A DNA stretch of 64,000 bases from an uncultured Collinsella sp. GTDB lineage: Bacteria > Actinomycetota > Coriobacteriia > Coriobacteriales > Coriobacteriaceae. Positions 51,829 to 61,435 of the stretch are shown here, one piece after another. Below the pieces are notes generated by a model that saw only the letters and a list, made by a program, of their open reading frames with translations, was not told where the DNA came from and made no database searches. Position 1 is the first letter of the stretch. Each line of letters begins with the position of its first letter. The stretch covers positions 1 through 64,000 of the forward strand of contig UQPI01000004.1 of assembly GCA_900542945.1 (NCBI GenBank), read 5' to 3'. The position numbers and the translations under genes are program-made.

Positions 51829-52353
51829 ATGGCTCGTAATCAGAAGCAGCAGCGCGAGGCCTCCGAGTTCGAGGAGCGCGTCGTTTACATCAACCGCGTG
51901 TCGAAGACCGTCAAGGGTGGTCGTCGCATGAGCCTCGTCGCTCTCGTCGTCGTTGGCGACGGCAAGGGCAACGTCGGCGTTGGCATGGGCAAGTCCGCTG
52001 AGGTGCCCCTGGCCATCTCCAAGGCGTCTCTCGATGCCAAGAAGAACATGTTCCACGTGCCGGTGACCGAGCAGGGCACCATCCCGCACGAGGTTCTCGG
52101 CCACTTTGGTGCCGGCCGCATCATCATCAAGCCCGCTGTCGAGGGTACCGGCGTTATCGCCGGCGGCGCTGTGCGTCCCCTCTTCGAGCTTGCTGGCATC
52201 AAGAACGTCCTGTCCAAGTCCCTCGGTACCGACAACGGCCTCAACATCATCAAGGCTGCCGTCGAGGGCCTCAAGGAGCTCTCCAGCCCTGAGGACGTCG
52301 CGGCTCGCCGTGGCCTGACGGTCTCCGAGATGTTCGTCGGTAAGGAGAACTAA
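51829..52353 (+). CDS. rpsE: 30S ribosomal protein S5
   Basis: S5 lies near the decoding centre and mRNA entry. The 174-residue product has the double-stranded-RNA-binding-like core ([31 protein letters not shown]) and the C-terminal ALQEL-type region ending in [17 protein letters not shown] lies inside the rplR stop region, and rpmD follows after 2 nt. Confidence 0.97.
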   Translation: MARNQKQQREASEFEERVVYINRVSKTVKGGRRMSLVALVVVGDGKGNVGVGMGKSAEVPLAISKASLDAKKNMFHVPVTEQGTIPHEVLGHFGAGRIIIKPAVEGTGVIAGGAVRPLFELAGIKNVLSKSLGTDNGLNIIKAAVEGLKELSSPEDVAARRGLTVSEMFVGKEN

Positions 52354-52355
52354 GC

Positions 52356-52538
52356 ATGGCTGACACCATCAAGATCAAGCAGGTCCGCAGCACCAACGGT
52401 TGCAAGCAGGACCAGGTCCGTACTGTCCGTGCCCTCGGTCTCCACAGGATCCGCGAGGTTCGCGAGATTGCTGACAACGAGTCCGTCCGCGGCATGATCT
52501 TCAAGGTCAAGCACCTTGTCGAGATTGTAGAGGAGTAG
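52356..52538 (+). CDS. rpmD: 50S ribosomal protein L30
   Basis: The 60-residue L30 has the family pattern IKIKQVRS followed by QVRTVRALGLHRIREVREI. It is the small globular protein of the central protuberance side. It starts 2 nt after rpsE, with AAGGAG in that gene's end, and stops 3 nt before rplO. Confidence 0.95.
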   Translation: MADTIKIKQVRSTNGCKQDQVRTVRALGLHRIREVREIADNESVRGMIFKVKHLVEIVEE

Positions 52539-52541
52539 CAA

Positions 52542-52991
52542 ATGCAGCTTCACGATCTTACTCCCGCGCCCGGTTCCACCAAGAACCGTAAGCGCGTCGG
52601 CCGTGGCAATTCTTCGGGTCACGGCACCACTTCTGGCCGCGGCCAGAAGGGCCAGGGTTCCCGCTCTGGCGGCACCAAGGGTGCCGGCTTCGAGGGTGGC
52701 CAGACTCCGCTGGCTATGCGCCTGCCCAAGCTTCCGGGCTTCCGCAACCCCCGTCGTATCGAGTACACCGCTGTTAACGTTGAGCGTCTCGAGCGTAAGT
52801 TCGAGGATGGCGCTGTGATCGACGGTGCCGCTCTTAAGGCCGCTCGCATCACCAAGAGCGAGTTCGAGCCCGTCAAGGTGCTCGGCAATGGTGAGCTCAC
52901 CAAGAAGTTCACGGTCAAGGTCGACAAGGTCAGCGCTTCTGCGCAGGCCAAGATCGAGGCCGCCGGCGGAAAGGTCGAGCTGCCGTGCTAA
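52542..52991 (+). CDS. rplO: 50S ribosomal protein L15
   Basis: L15 is a late-assembly 23S rRNA-binding protein. The 149-residue product has the glycine-rich basic N-terminal arm ([21 protein letters not shown]) and the conserved [18 protein letters not shown]. Its last codons overlap the secY GTG start by 7 nt. Confidence 0.97.
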   Translation: MQLHDLTPAPGSTKNRKRVGRGNSSGHGTTSGRGQKGQGSRSGGTKGAGFEGGQTPLAMRLPKLPGFRNPRRIEYTAVNVERLERKFEDGAVIDGAALKAARITKSEFEPVKVLGNGELTKKFTVKVDKVSASAQAKIEAAGGKVELPC

Positions 52992-54271
52992 ATGGTCTTA
53001 AGAATGCTTTCCGCATCAAAGAATTGCGCGAAAAGATTCTTTTTACCATAGCTATGCTCGTCGTGTACCGCATTGGTGCGCACGTTCCTGTGCCCGGCAT
53101 TCCCTTCCAGGGGATGCTGGGCCTTTTCTCGACCGATAACAATTCGGTCGCCGCAGGTGCTATGGCCCTCCTGAATCTTTTCTCTGGCGGCGCGTTGAGC
53201 TATGTGTCGGTGTTTTCGCTGGGCATCATGCCTTACATCACCAGCTCGATCATCCTCCAGATGCTCCAGGCCGTCGTGCCTTCCCTGCATGAGCTTGCCC
53301 GCGAGGGCGAGGTCGGTCAGACCAAGATTACGCAGTATTCGCGTTACCTCACCTTGGCTCTGGCAATCCTCAACTCCGTGGGTTACCTCTTCCTCTTTAA
53401 GAGCTTCGGCATCAGCTTTAATGGCGCCGGCGCTCCCGAGATCATCTTCGACCTCATGGTCGTCGGCACGCTCACTGCGGGCGCCATGCTGATCATGTGG
53501 ATTGGTGAGCTCATCACCCAGCGCGGTATCGGCAATGGCATGTCGCTGATCATCTTTGCGAACATCATGGCCGGCCTTCCGCAGGCTATCTTCTCCAGCA
53601 CCGAGGGTAATGCCGGTGGCATCATCACCATGGTGATCATCTGCGCCATCATCCTGCTGGTTATCCCGCTGATTGTTTTCCTTGAGCGCGGCCAGCGCCG
53701 CATCCCGGTCTCCTATGCCAAGCGCGTCGTGGGCCGTCGCATGATGGGTGGCCAGACCACCTACCTGCCCATCAAGGTCAACACCGCGGGCGTCGTGCCG
53801 ATCATCTTTGCCTCGGCGCTGCTGTACTTCCCGGCTCAGATTGCCGTGTTCTTCCCCGGCATCGGCTGGATTCAGGCAGTTGCCTCTGCGCTTTCGACCG
53901 GTTGGCTCAACTGGGTGCTTAACGTTGTCCTCATCGTGTTCTTCGCGTACTTCTACACCTCCATGGTGTTCAACCCCGATGACACGGCCGACAACCTTAA
54001 GAAGCAGGGTGGCTTTATTCCGGGCGTCCGTCCGGGTAGGGCTACCGCGGCCTACATCAAGAACGCGCTCAACAAGATCACGCTTCCCAGCGCTGTCTTT
54101 TTGGCGCTCATCGCCATCGTGCCTTCGATCATCTTCTCCTTCACGGGTAACCATCTGATCCAGGCATTTGGCGGCACGTCCATCCTCATCATGGTCGGCG
54201 TCGTGCTCGACACGGTCGATAAGCTCGAAGGCCAGATCAAGATGTATGATTACGATGGATTCTTTAAATAG
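52985..54271 (+). CDS. secY: Protein translocase subunit SecY
   Basis: SecY is the ten-helix pore of the Sec translocon. The 428-residue product has the expected hydrophobic segments and the family motifs [23 protein letters not shown] and the cytoplasmic-loop [17 protein letters not shown] 52985 lies inside rplO with GGAAAGG upstream, a coupled start. adk follows after 18 nt. Confidence 0.96.
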   Translation: MLNGLKNAFRIKELREKILFTIAMLVVYRIGAHVPVPGIPFQGMLGLFSTDNNSVAAGAMALLNLFSGGALSYVSVFSLGIMPYITSSIILQMLQAVVPSLHELAREGEVGQTKITQYSRYLTLALAILNSVGYLFLFKSFGISFNGAGAPEIIFDLMVVGTLTAGAMLIMWIGELITQRGIGNGMSLIIFANIMAGLPQAIFSSTEGNAGGIITMVIICAIILLVIPLIVFLERGQRRIPVSYAKRVVGRRMMGGQTTYLPIKVNTAGVVPIIFASALLYFPAQIAVFFPGIGWIQAVASALSTGWLNWVLNVVLIVFFAYFYTSMVFNPDDTADNLKKQGGFIPGVRPGRATAAYIKNALNKITLPSAVFLALIAIVPSIIFSFTGNHLIQAFGGTSILIMVGVVLDTVDKLEGQIKMYDYDGFFK

Positions 54272-54289
54272 GCTAGAGGAGGATTGCTC

Positions 54290-54916
54290 ATGAACCTCGT
54301 ATTGCTCGGAGCTCCGGGTGCCGGTAAGGGCACCGTCGCACAGGAGCTCGTCGCCGAGTTTGGCGTCGCTCACATTTCCACGGGCGACCTGCTGCGTGCT
54401 GCCGTCAAGGGTGGCACCGAGCTTGGTATTCAGGCTAAGAAGTACATGGACGCTGGCGAGCTCGTTCCCGACCAGCTCGTGATCGACCTTGTCAAGGAGC
54501 GCCTTGCTGCCGATGACGCCCAGCAGGGCTTCATCCTCGACGGCTTCCCGCGCAACACCGCCCAGGCTGTGACGCTCGATTCCGAGCTCTCCGCCATGGG
54601 TCGCGAGATCGACTGCGCCCTTCTGGTCGACGTGGCCCCCGAGGTCATCATCGCTCGTCTGTCTTCGCGTCGCACCTGCCGCGCCTGCGGTTACACCGGC
54701 ACTGCTGCCGATGCTACTTGCCCCAAGTGCGCAGGCGAGATGTATCAGCGCGACGACGACAAGCCCGAGACCATCAAGAACCGTCTCGACGTCTACGAGA
54801 AGTCCACGAGCCCGCTCGTCGACTACTATCGTGGCCAGGGTCTGCTCAAGTCGGTCAACGGTGACCAGGCTCGCGAGACCGTGTACGGGGATGTCAAAGA
54901 GGCTCTCGGTCTATGA
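54290..54916 (+). CDS. adk: Adenylate kinase, zinc-lid type
   Basis: Adk equilibrates AMP, ADP and ATP. The 208-residue product has the P-loop GAPGAGKGT, the DGFPRN motif and a lid with two CxxC pairs (CRACGYTG, CPKCAGE) that should bind zinc. I chose ATG 54290, 7 nt after GAGGAGGA, over an in-frame TTG two codons upstream. Its stop overlaps the map start (ATGA). Confidence 0.96.
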   Translation: MNLVLLGAPGAGKGTVAQELVAEFGVAHISTGDLLRAAVKGGTELGIQAKKYMDAGELVPDQLVIDLVKERLAADDAQQGFILDGFPRNTAQAVTLDSELSAMGREIDCALLVDVAPEVIIARLSSRRTCRACGYTGTAADATCPKCAGEMYQRDDDKPETIKNRLDVYEKSTSPLVDYYRGQGLLKSVNGDQARETVYGDVKEALGL

Positions 54917-55701
54917 TCAAGATTAAGTCTGCAACGCAAATCGAGCAGATGAAGAAGGCAGGAGCGCTATCTAAGATGGCGCTCCGCCACGTTGGGGCCA
55001 TGGTGCGCCCTGGTGTTTCGACCTTTGAGCTCGATCAGCTCGCGGAGCAGATTATCCGTATGCATGGCGGCACCCCGGCCTTTAAGGGTTACGGCGGGTT
55101 TCCCGGTACCATTTGCGCATCGATTAACGATGCCGTGGTCCACGGCATTCCCAACCCCGACATGATCCTGCGCGATGGCGATATCATTTCCATCGATACG
55201 GGAGCCGTTGTCGACGGTTGGGTCGGCGATAACGCTTGGACGTTTTTTGTCGGCACACCCACGCCCGAGGCCAAGGCCCTGTGCGAGGTTACGCGCGATT
55301 GCCTTAAGGCTGCCATCGAGCAGGCTGTTCCCGGTAACCATATCGGGGACGTCGGTTATGCCGTTCAGTCCCTCGCCGAGTCTCACGGTTACGGCGTGCT
55401 TCGTGACTATGTGGGCCATGGCATTGGCCGCGTGATGCACGAGGACCCCAACGTTCCTAACTATGGAAAGAAGGGGAGGGGCGTTCGCCTCCAGGCCGGC
55501 ATGGTCATTGCCATCGAGCCGATGGTTACGATGGGTTCCAACCATGTGAGCACGGGCTCCGACGGTTGGATTGTTACGACCAACGACCACCTGCCCGCCG
55601 CACACTACGAGAACACCGTCGCCATTACCAATGACGGTCCGGTGATTATCACCACGGATGCCCAAGGTGCTTGGTGTTCGCTCCAAGGCGGAGAAATGTA
55701 A
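54913..55701 (+). CDS. map: Methionine aminopeptidase type I
   Basis: Map removes N-terminal methionine from nascent proteins. The 262-residue product retains the five metal ligands in ISIDTGAVVDGWVGDNAW, GHGIGRVMHEDP, AIEPMV and HYENTVAI. It is coupled to adk by a four-base overlap and followed by a promoter for infA. Confidence 0.96.
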   Translation: MIKIKSATQIEQMKKAGALSKMALRHVGAMVRPGVSTFELDQLAEQIIRMHGGTPAFKGYGGFPGTICASINDAVVHGIPNPDMILRDGDIISIDTGAVVDGWVGDNAWTFFVGTPTPEAKALCEVTRDCLKAAIEQAVPGNHIGDVGYAVQSLAESHGYGVLRDYVGHGIGRVMHEDPNVPNYGKKGRGVRLQAGMVIAIEPMVTMGSNHVSTGSDGWIVTTNDHLPAAHYENTVAITNDGPVIITTDAQGAWCSLQGGEM

Positions 55702-55737
55702 CAAGTTCCACTTAGTTGTGGAGCCATTACGAAGTTA

Positions 55738-55766
55738 TTACGATGCGTGCATACGTGTTGTAGAAT
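55738..55766 (+). promoter_or_regulatory. Promoter upstream of infA
   Basis: TTACGA (55738-55743), a 17-bp spacer and TAGAAT (55761-55766) lie about 40 nt before infA, in the 104-nt gap after map. Confidence 0.5.
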
Positions 55767-55805
55767 ACTCAATCGCTGTCGTTTTCTAGAGAAAGATGAT
55801 TGCTT

Positions 55806-56024
55806 GTGAAGAAGGAAGACGCAATTGAGCTCGAGGGTACGGTAAAGGAACCGCTGCCCAACGCCATGTTTAAGGTCGAGCTCGAGAACGGTCATTCGGT
55901 TCTGTGCAACATTTCTGGCAAGATCCGAATGAATTACATCCGTATTCTCCCCGGTGACAGGGTTGTCGTGGAGCTTTCCCCGTACGACCTGACCCGCGGC
56001 CGCATCACCTATCGCTACAAATAG
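55806..56024 (+). CDS. infA: Translation initiation factor IF-1
   Basis: IF-1 is a single OB-fold protein that blocks the A site during initiation. Starting at GTG 55806 gives 72 residues, exactly the family length ([21 protein letters not shown] at the N-terminus, [15 protein letters not shown] at the C-terminus). An in-frame TTG two codons earlier is less likely. Confidence 0.95.
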   Translation: MKKEDAIELEGTVKEPLPNAMFKVELENGHSVLCNISGKIRMNYIRILPGDRVVVELSPYDLTRGRITYRYK

Positions 56025-56174
56025 CGGCACGCATACACGCACTCCATTTCCGACTGCAGGCTTAGCTCAACCTACGGTCGGATTGTGTGTGAAGACCAGC
56101 CATAGTTTTAAACGCCTGCGGCTGGGCGAGTAGATAGTAGGGAAGTAGTTTGAGCGCTACCGAAAGGAAGAACG

Positions 56175-56288
56175 ATGAAGGTACGTCCTTCGGTCAAGAA
56201 GATGTGCGATAAGTGCAAAATCATTAGGCGCCATGGCAAGGTCCTCGTTATTTGCGAGAACCCCCGTCATAAGCAGCGTCAGGGTTAA
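56175..56288 (+). CDS. rpmJ: 50S ribosomal protein L36
   Basis: A 37-residue zinc-finger ribosomal protein ([19 protein letters not shown], then [11 protein letters not shown]) with ligands Cys11, Cys14, Cys27 and His32. AAAGGAAG precedes the ATG. It is short enough to be missed by length-filtered gene calling. A 150-nt spacer with CCGAC/GTCGG pairing separates it from infA. Confidence 0.96.
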   Translation: MKVRPSVKKMCDKCKIIRRHGKVLVICENPRHKQRQG

Positions 56289-56302
56289 GAGAGGAGACTA
56301 CG

Positions 56303-56677
56303 TTGGCCCGTATTAATGGTGTCGACCTCCCGCGTGAGAAGCGCGTTGAGATCGGTCTGACCTACATTTACGGCATCGGCCGCACCACTGCGACGAAGAT
56401 CTGCGTCGAGTGCAACGTTAACGTGGATACGCGCGTTAAGGACCTCACCGAGGATGAGGTTAACGCCATCCGCGATTATATCGATAAGAACCAGATCATG
56501 GTTGAGGGCGACCTCCGCCGTGAGCGCAACCAGAACGTCAAGCGCCTTATGGACATCGGCTGCAACCGCGGCCTTCGTCACCGCAAGGGCCTCCCGGTCC
56601 GCGGCCAGCGCACCCACACTAACGCTCGTACCCGCAAGGGCCCGAAGCGTCAGATCGGTGCTAAGAAGAAGAAATAA
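56303..56677 (+). CDS. rpsM: 30S ribosomal protein S13
   Basis: S13 forms head bridges to the large subunit and touches the P-site tRNA. The 124-residue TTG-started product has [20 protein letters not shown] and the C-terminal [26 protein letters not shown] is 7 nt upstream. The TTG start may lower its yield relative to neighbours. Confidence 0.96.
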   Translation: MARINGVDLPREKRVEIGLTYIYGIGRTTATKICVECNVNVDTRVKDLTEDEVNAIRDYIDKNQIMVEGDLRRERNQNVKRLMDIGCNRGLRHRKGLPVRGQRTHTNARTRKGPKRQIGAKKKK

Positions 56678-56691
56678 GGAGCGCTAGATAG

Positions 56692-57096
56692 ATGGCTACT
56701 GCTAAGAAGAACGTTCGCGCTGCCCGTCTGAAGCGCGCGGACCGTAAGAACATTTCCGTGGGCCAGGCTCACATTCGTTCTACGTTCAACAACACGATCG
56801 TTTCGATCACCGATCCCCAGGGCAACGTCATTTCCTGGAAGTCGGCTGGCCAGGTGGGCTTCAAGGGCTCCCGTAAGTCCACGCCGTTCGCTGCCCAGAT
56901 GGCTGCCGAGGCTGCTGCCAAGCAGGCCATGGAGCACGGTATGAAGAAGGTTTCCGTCTTCGTCAAGGGCCCCGGCTCCGGTCGTGAGACCGCCATCCGC
57001 TCCCTCCAGGCTGCTGGCCTCGAGGTCTCGAGCATCCAGGACAAGACCCCCATCCCGCACAACGGCTGCCGCCCCAAGAAGCGTCGCCGCGTGTAA
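56692..57096 (+). CDS. rpsK: 30S ribosomal protein S11
   Basis: S11 lies on the platform near the E site. The 134-residue product has [19 protein letters not shown] and the conserved C-terminus [24 protein letters not shown] precedes the ATG by about 11 nt. rpsD follows after 19 nt. Confidence 0.97.
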   Translation: MATAKKNVRAARLKRADRKNISVGQAHIRSTFNNTIVSITDPQGNVISWKSAGQVGFKGSRKSTPFAAQMAAEAAAKQAMEHGMKKVSVFVKGPGSGRETAIRSLQAAGLEVSSIQDKTPIPHNGCRPKKRRRV

Positions 57097-57115
57097 CTGA
57101 AAGGATCGTATCAAT

Positions 57116-57712
57116 ATGGCAATCGACAGGACTCCTGTTCTTAAGCGCTGCCGTCAGCTCGGGATCGATCCCGCTGAGCTCGGTTACAGCAGCAAGAAGG
57201 AATCTATCCGTCAGCCCAAGCGCCGTCGCAAGGAATCTGAGTACGGCATGCAGCTGCGCGAGAAGCAGAAGGTCAAGTTCATCTATGGCGTTCTGGAGAA
57301 GCAGTTCCACGGCTACTTCAACAAGGCCCGCAAGATGAACGGCGTCACCGGTGAGAACCTCATGATCATCCTTGAGTCTCGCCTCGACAACGTCGTCTTC
57401 CGTCTTGGCTTCGCCCGCACCCGCAAAGAGGCTCGTCAGTCCGTCCGTCACGGTCACTTCACCGTGAACGGCAAGCGCGTGGACATCCCGTCCTACCGTG
57501 TCAAGGCCGGCGACGTCGTCGCTGTCGGCGAGAAGTTCCGTGACCTCCTCCCCATCAAGGAGGCTCTGATTTCCTCCGAGCGCTTTGAGGTCCCTGGCTG
57601 GCTCGAGGTCGATATCGAGAAGCTGTCTGGTAACGTGCTCGCTCTGCCGACGCGTGAGCAGATCAGCGGTGATATCAACGAGCAGCTCATCGTCGAGCTC
57701 TACTCTAAGTAG
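57116..57712 (+). CDS. rpsD: 30S ribosomal protein S4
   Basis: S4 nucleates 16S rRNA folding, and in E. coli it represses the alpha operon. The 198-residue product lacks the N-terminal zinc cysteines and has the S4 RNA-binding domain around residues 88-150 (RLDNVVFRLGFARTRKEARQ, then HGHFTVNGKRVDIPSYRV). Confidence 0.96.
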   Translation: MAIDRTPVLKRCRQLGIDPAELGYSSKKESIRQPKRRRKESEYGMQLREKQKVKFIYGVLEKQFHGYFNKARKMNGVTGENLMIILESRLDNVVFRLGFARTRKEARQSVRHGHFTVNGKRVDIPSYRVKAGDVVAVGEKFRDLLPIKEALISSERFEVPGWLEVDIEKLSGNVLALPTREQISGDINEQLIVELYSK

Positions 57713-57744
57713 TCCATCCGGGCTGCTGAGGCTGGAGGTAATAC

Positions 57745-58686
57745 ATGTCAGAATTCATTAGGCCTCAGGTTCAGGTCGAAGAGATCAACGAGACGTCTGC
57801 TCGTGTCTCCGTCGAGCCGCTCGAGCGTGGCTACGGCGATACGCTGGGTAACTCCCTTCGTCGCGTTCTTCTGTCCTCGCTCGAGGGTGCCGCCGTCGAG
57901 GCTATTCAGATCGATGGTGCGCAGCACGAGTTCATGACCATCCCTAACATGGTCGAGGATGTCACCGACATCGTCCTGAATGTCAAGGGTCTTGTCTTCA
58001 GGGCTCTCGGCACGACCGACGAGGCGACCGCCACCATCTCGGTTGACGGCCCCTGCGAGGTCACCGGTGCGGACTTCTTTATTCCGTCCGAGTTTGAGCT
58101 GGTCAACCCCGAGCAGCACATCGCTACGCTCACCGAGGGTGGCCATCTCACCATGAGCATGCGCATCGGCTATGGCCGCGGCTATGTCTCTGGCGAGGCT
58201 AACAAGCGCGACAACGATCCCATCGGTGTGATCCACGTCGACTCGCTGTACTCGCCGGTTTCCCGTTGCGCCAAGCTCGTTGAGGCTTGCCGTGTCGGTC
58301 AGCACACCGACTACGACCGCCTTGTCCTCGAGATCGAGACCAACGGTTCCATCGCCCCGCGCGACGCCGTGGTCCAGGCTGCCAATATCATCAACCAGCA
58401 TATGGCCGCCTTTATGAACCTTGCCGAGACCCCCGAGGTCGAGGAGGAGGCTTCGATCTTCGCTCCCGAGGTCACCAACGACAACGCCGAGCTGGACAAG
58501 CAGATCGAGGATCTGGACCTTTCCGTCCGTTCCTACAACTGCCTTAAGCGCGCCAGCATTCACTCGGTCCGTCAGCTCGTTGAGTTCTCGGAGAACGATC
58601 TGCTCAACATCCGTAACTTCGGTGTTAAGTCGATCGAGGAAGTGAAGGACAAGCTTGAGTCCATGGGCCTGAGCCTGAAGGCTTAA
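57745..58686 (+). CDS. rpoA: RNA polymerase alpha subunit
   Basis: The 313-residue alpha subunit has the N-terminal dimerisation domain (LERGYGDTLGNSLRRVLLSS, IGYGRGYV), an acidic linker and the C-terminal DNA-binding domain from about residue 245 (LDLSVRSYNCLKRASIHSV, then NFGVKSIEEVKDKL). GGAGG is upstream. It is followed by rplQ after 30 nt. Confidence 0.97.
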   Translation: MSEFIRPQVQVEEINETSARVSVEPLERGYGDTLGNSLRRVLLSSLEGAAVEAIQIDGAQHEFMTIPNMVEDVTDIVLNVKGLVFRALGTTDEATATISVDGPCEVTGADFFIPSEFELVNPEQHIATLTEGGHLTMSMRIGYGRGYVSGEANKRDNDPIGVIHVDSLYSPVSRCAKLVEACRVGQHTDYDRLVLEIETNGSIAPRDAVVQAANIINQHMAAFMNLAETPEVEEEASIFAPEVTNDNAELDKQIEDLDLSVRSYNCLKRASIHSVRQLVEFSENDLLNIRNFGVKSIEEVKDKLESMGLSLKA

Positions 58687-58716
58687 TGCTTCGCATATTT
58701 GAGGAGAAACTAGACC

Positions 58717-59184
58717 ATGCGTCACAACGTTAAGAAGGGCCTGAAGCTCGGCACCGATGCGAGCCACACCAAGGCCATGAAGAAGAGCCTTGCTAAGGCC
58801 CTCTTCGAGAACGACCGCATCAAGACCACCGAGACCCGCGCTAAGGCGCTGCGTTCGGTCGTCGACCCGATCATCACCTGGGCCAAGAAGGGCGACCTGC
58901 ACTCTCGTCGTCTGGCTATCGCCAAGCTCGGCGATAAGCAGCTCGTTGCCGAGATCTTCGACAAGGCTGCTCAGGGCATGTGGCAGGACCGCAACGGCGG
59001 TTACACCCGCATCATGAAGCTCGGTAACCGTAAGGGCGACAACGCTCCCATCGTTATCATGGAACTCGTCACCGAGCCTTGCACGCCTAAGGCCAAGAAG
59101 GCTGCTCCGGCCCCCAAGAAGGCCGCTGCTCCCAAGAAGGTCGAGGCTGTCGAGGAGGCTCCTGCTGAGGAGACCGCTGAGTAG
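58717..59184 (+). CDS. rplQ: 50S ribosomal protein L17 with Ala/Pro/Glu tail
   Basis: L17 sits next to the tunnel exit. The 155-residue product has the core RHNVKKGLKLGTDASHTKAM and GGYTRIMKLGNRKGDNAPI, then a tail of about 35 residues rich in alanine, lysine and glutamate. The tail resembles the one on L16 in this operon. A strong terminator ends the cluster 27 nt later. Confidence 0.96.
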   Translation: MRHNVKKGLKLGTDASHTKAMKKSLAKALFENDRIKTTETRAKALRSVVDPIITWAKKGDLHSRRLAIAKLGDKQLVAEIFDKAAQGMWQDRNGGYTRIMKLGNRKGDNAPIVIMELVTEPCTPKAKKAAPAPKKAAAPKKVEAVEEAPAEETAE

Positions 59185-59210
59185 ACATTCCGTCTGCATA
59201 GGCTATATTC

Positions 59211-59241
59211 GAGGGGTACGTTCGCGTACCCCTCTTTTTTT
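59211..59241 (+). terminator. Terminator of the ribosomal cluster
   Basis: GAGGGGTACG (59211-59220), loop TTCG, CGTACCCCTC (59225-59234) and seven Ts. A textbook intrinsic terminator with a stable tetraloop. Confidence 0.95.
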
Positions 59242-59276
59242 GTCGCGATACCGTTACTTGTTTGTTGGGAGCGCCC

Positions 59277-60101
59277 ATGACTGCGCCGTCTGATTTCAAT
59301 TCGATTCTCGAGCTTGACGCCACCCTTGTATTTCGCGTGGCCTATGACGGCTCGTCGTATAGCGGGTTTGCCGAGCAGCCGGGACAGACGACGGTTGCGG
59401 GTGAGCTTCGTCGAGCCATCGAGACGCTGCTTCGCCGCCCGATCGATCTGACATGCGCGGGGCGTACCGATGCCGGCGTGCATGCCGTGGCTCAGTACAT
59501 CAGCGTGCCCGTAACGGACGCTGAGCTCGCGTGTACGCGCCGTAGGTGGCTGCGGGCTATGGATGCCCTGCTGCCCAAAGATATCGCCATAAACGAGGTC
59601 TACAAGGCCCGTAAAGGCTTTTCTGCACGTTTTGACGCGCGTTCCCGTACGTATACGTACCGTATTGCCGATCGCGATGCGCGCCCTGTGCTGTCCCGCG
59701 GCGCCGTGTGGTGGCATCGCTATCCCTTGGATGTTGAGGCTATGTCTGCTGCCTGCTCCGCGCTGCTGGGCGAGCAGGACTTTAAAAGCTTTTGCAAGGT
59801 TGCCTCGGCCGTTGGCAAGCCCACGCATCGTTGCGTGATGCGTGCCGAGTTTGGCCATGAGGTTGCGTTTGGCGAGGACATCCTGACGTTCACCATCGAG
59901 GGCAATGCGTTTCTGCATTCGATGGTCCGTACGATCGTGGGCACGCTTGTCGAGATTGGTATGCATCGCCGTGAACCTGAGTGGATGCGTGAGGTCATCG
60001 ATGCTTGCGACCGTACCGCTGCGGGCCCCACGGCTCCTGCCTGCGGCCTTACGTTTATGGGCGTGGATTACGATCCCGCCGAGCTTGTCGTGCTCGACTA
60101 G
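59277..60101 (+). CDS. truA: tRNA pseudouridine synthase A
   Basis: TruA modifies positions 38-40 of tRNA anticodon arms. The 274-residue product has the catalytic motif CAGRTDAGVHA, FSARFDARSRTYTYRI and the C-terminal NAFLHSMVRTIVGTL. ATG 59277 follows GGGAG by 7 nt; an upstream in-frame TTG is less likely. Its place after rplQ matches many bacteria. Confidence 0.93.
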   Translation: MTAPSDFNSILELDATLVFRVAYDGSSYSGFAEQPGQTTVAGELRRAIETLLRRPIDLTCAGRTDAGVHAVAQYISVPVTDAELACTRRRWLRAMDALLPKDIAINEVYKARKGFSARFDARSRTYTYRIADRDARPVLSRGAVWWHRYPLDVEAMSAACSALLGEQDFKSFCKVASAVGKPTHRCVMRAEFGHEVAFGEDILTFTIEGNAFLHSMVRTIVGTLVEIGMHRREPEWMREVIDACDRTAAGPTAPACGLTFMGVDYDPAELVVLD

Positions 60102-60262
60102 GGGAGGGCTCGGCGCGTCGTGCGTCGACACCTGTCATCTGTGAGCTGCGCGTGTGCAACATCTGTTCTTGGCGTGCAATACAATCGGTGTCTCATTGCT
60201 TTTATTTACGGGGTGTACCATGAACGACGGTTTGATTCATTGCTGTTGAGAGGACGGATAAC

Positions 60263-61303
60263 TTGGTTCGACGTGGCTCGCATCCGCGACTTTCGGTGAT
60301 CCTTGTGGTAGAAGGTTCGCCCAGCTATGCGATGCGTGCGCTCGAGAGTATCCAGAACCAAGACCTCTACGATTTGCAGATTGTCGTTGTCTGCCGCGAT
60401 GCTGCGCCCGGTGTGCGCCATTCGCTTCAAGTTGCTGCCGACAGGGACATTCATATTGATTTGATTGACGTCGAGGACGCGAAGCGCGGCGCTTGTCTTC
60501 GTGCTGGTTTTGCTGCCTCGCGCGGCTCTCAAATCATCGCTATGAACGCCGATGAGTGGTTTGCTCCGCAGTCCCTTTCCAAGATGGTCGATACCGCGTG
60601 CGATACTGCGGCAGACATAGTGTTCCCCACGGTGTCGCTCGACCGCTATGATGCACATCGAGAGCGCCATTCGCGCGTCTTGGATGCTGCCTCTATTGTC
60701 ATTGAAGACAAGTCTTCGATGGTGACCGGGCTGCCCCAGTTGATTTTAGGCGGCTTGGTTGCTCAAGTCTCCGGCGTGATGTATAGCCGTCCGCTGTTTG
60801 AGGCATGCCTGTCGCACGGCAAGGCGTACCGTACGGTTGAGTTTATGGCATATGCGCTCTCGCAGGCACGATGCGTGTCCGGCCTCGGCGATGCTTGTTT
60901 CCACGCGGCGGCGCCTAAGCTTACAGATGCCTTTGATCCCACCATGTATGCCAAGGTATCCGATGACACCCGAGCGCTCGACGAGCTTGCGGACTCACTC
61001 TCGGAAGCAGATAGCGGTGGTCGGCTCAAGCTGGCAAGCCAAAAGTTCTACTTTGCCGGACTGGTCGCCTGCATCGAGAATTTGTGTCTGAGCCCGCACG
61101 GGGTGTCGTCAATCGAGCGTTCCGCCCGCATGCGTGATATGCTCGATGCGCCTCGAACCCGTCAGATGGTCGCCGCGCTCAAGGACAACCATCGGGGACT
61201 CGGTCTGTTGTTTGGGCCGATTGCCAGCGCCAAGCCCGCGCGCTGCGTGATGTGTACGCATCTGGCAGCTTTTCTTAACCGGACGGGCGCAAAAACTGCT
61301 TAA
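60263..61303 (+). CDS. Glycosyltransferase family 2-like protein
   Basis: The 346-residue product has a GT2-type N-terminal fold (LSVILVVEGSPSYAMRALES, DLQIVVVCRDAAP, then AGFAASRGSQIIAMNADEW). The metal-binding DxD of active family members reads NADE, so activity is uncertain. No membrane helix is seen. The TTG start at 60263 has GAGAGGACGG upstream. It lies alone between truA and argR. It may build a surface glycan, and the acceptor is unknown. Confidence 0.65.
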   Translation: MVRRGSHPRLSVILVVEGSPSYAMRALESIQNQDLYDLQIVVVCRDAAPGVRHSLQVAADRDIHIDLIDVEDAKRGACLRAGFAASRGSQIIAMNADEWFAPQSLSKMVDTACDTAADIVFPTVSLDRYDAHRERHSRVLDAASIVIEDKSSMVTGLPQLILGGLVAQVSGVMYSRPLFEACLSHGKAYRTVEFMAYALSQARCVSGLGDACFHAAAPKLTDAFDPTMYAKVSDDTRALDELADSLSEADSGGRLKLASQKFYFAGLVACIENLCLSPHGVSSIERSARMRDMLDAPRTRQMVAALKDNHRGLGLLFGPIASAKPARCVMCTHLAAFLNRTGAKTA

Positions 61304-61314
61304 ACGGCTCATTA

Positions 61315-61342
61315 CGAAACAAACTTGCATAGAATTGTTTCG
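61315..61342. promoter_or_regulatory. 8-bp inverted repeat upstream of argR
   Basis: CGAAACAA (61315-61322) and TTGTTTCG (61335-61342) are perfect reverse complements with a 12-nt spacer, in the AT-rich gap before argR. It may be an operator or a weak terminator for the preceding gene. It does not look like a standard ARG box. Confidence 0.4.
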
Positions 61343-61435
61343 AAATGCGTTCTTATACACAAAAGCCTTCAAATAGCGTTAAACTATTCAATCACTGATT
61401 GATTGTCTCCGCCATCTTTTGGAGAGAGGGTTTGT

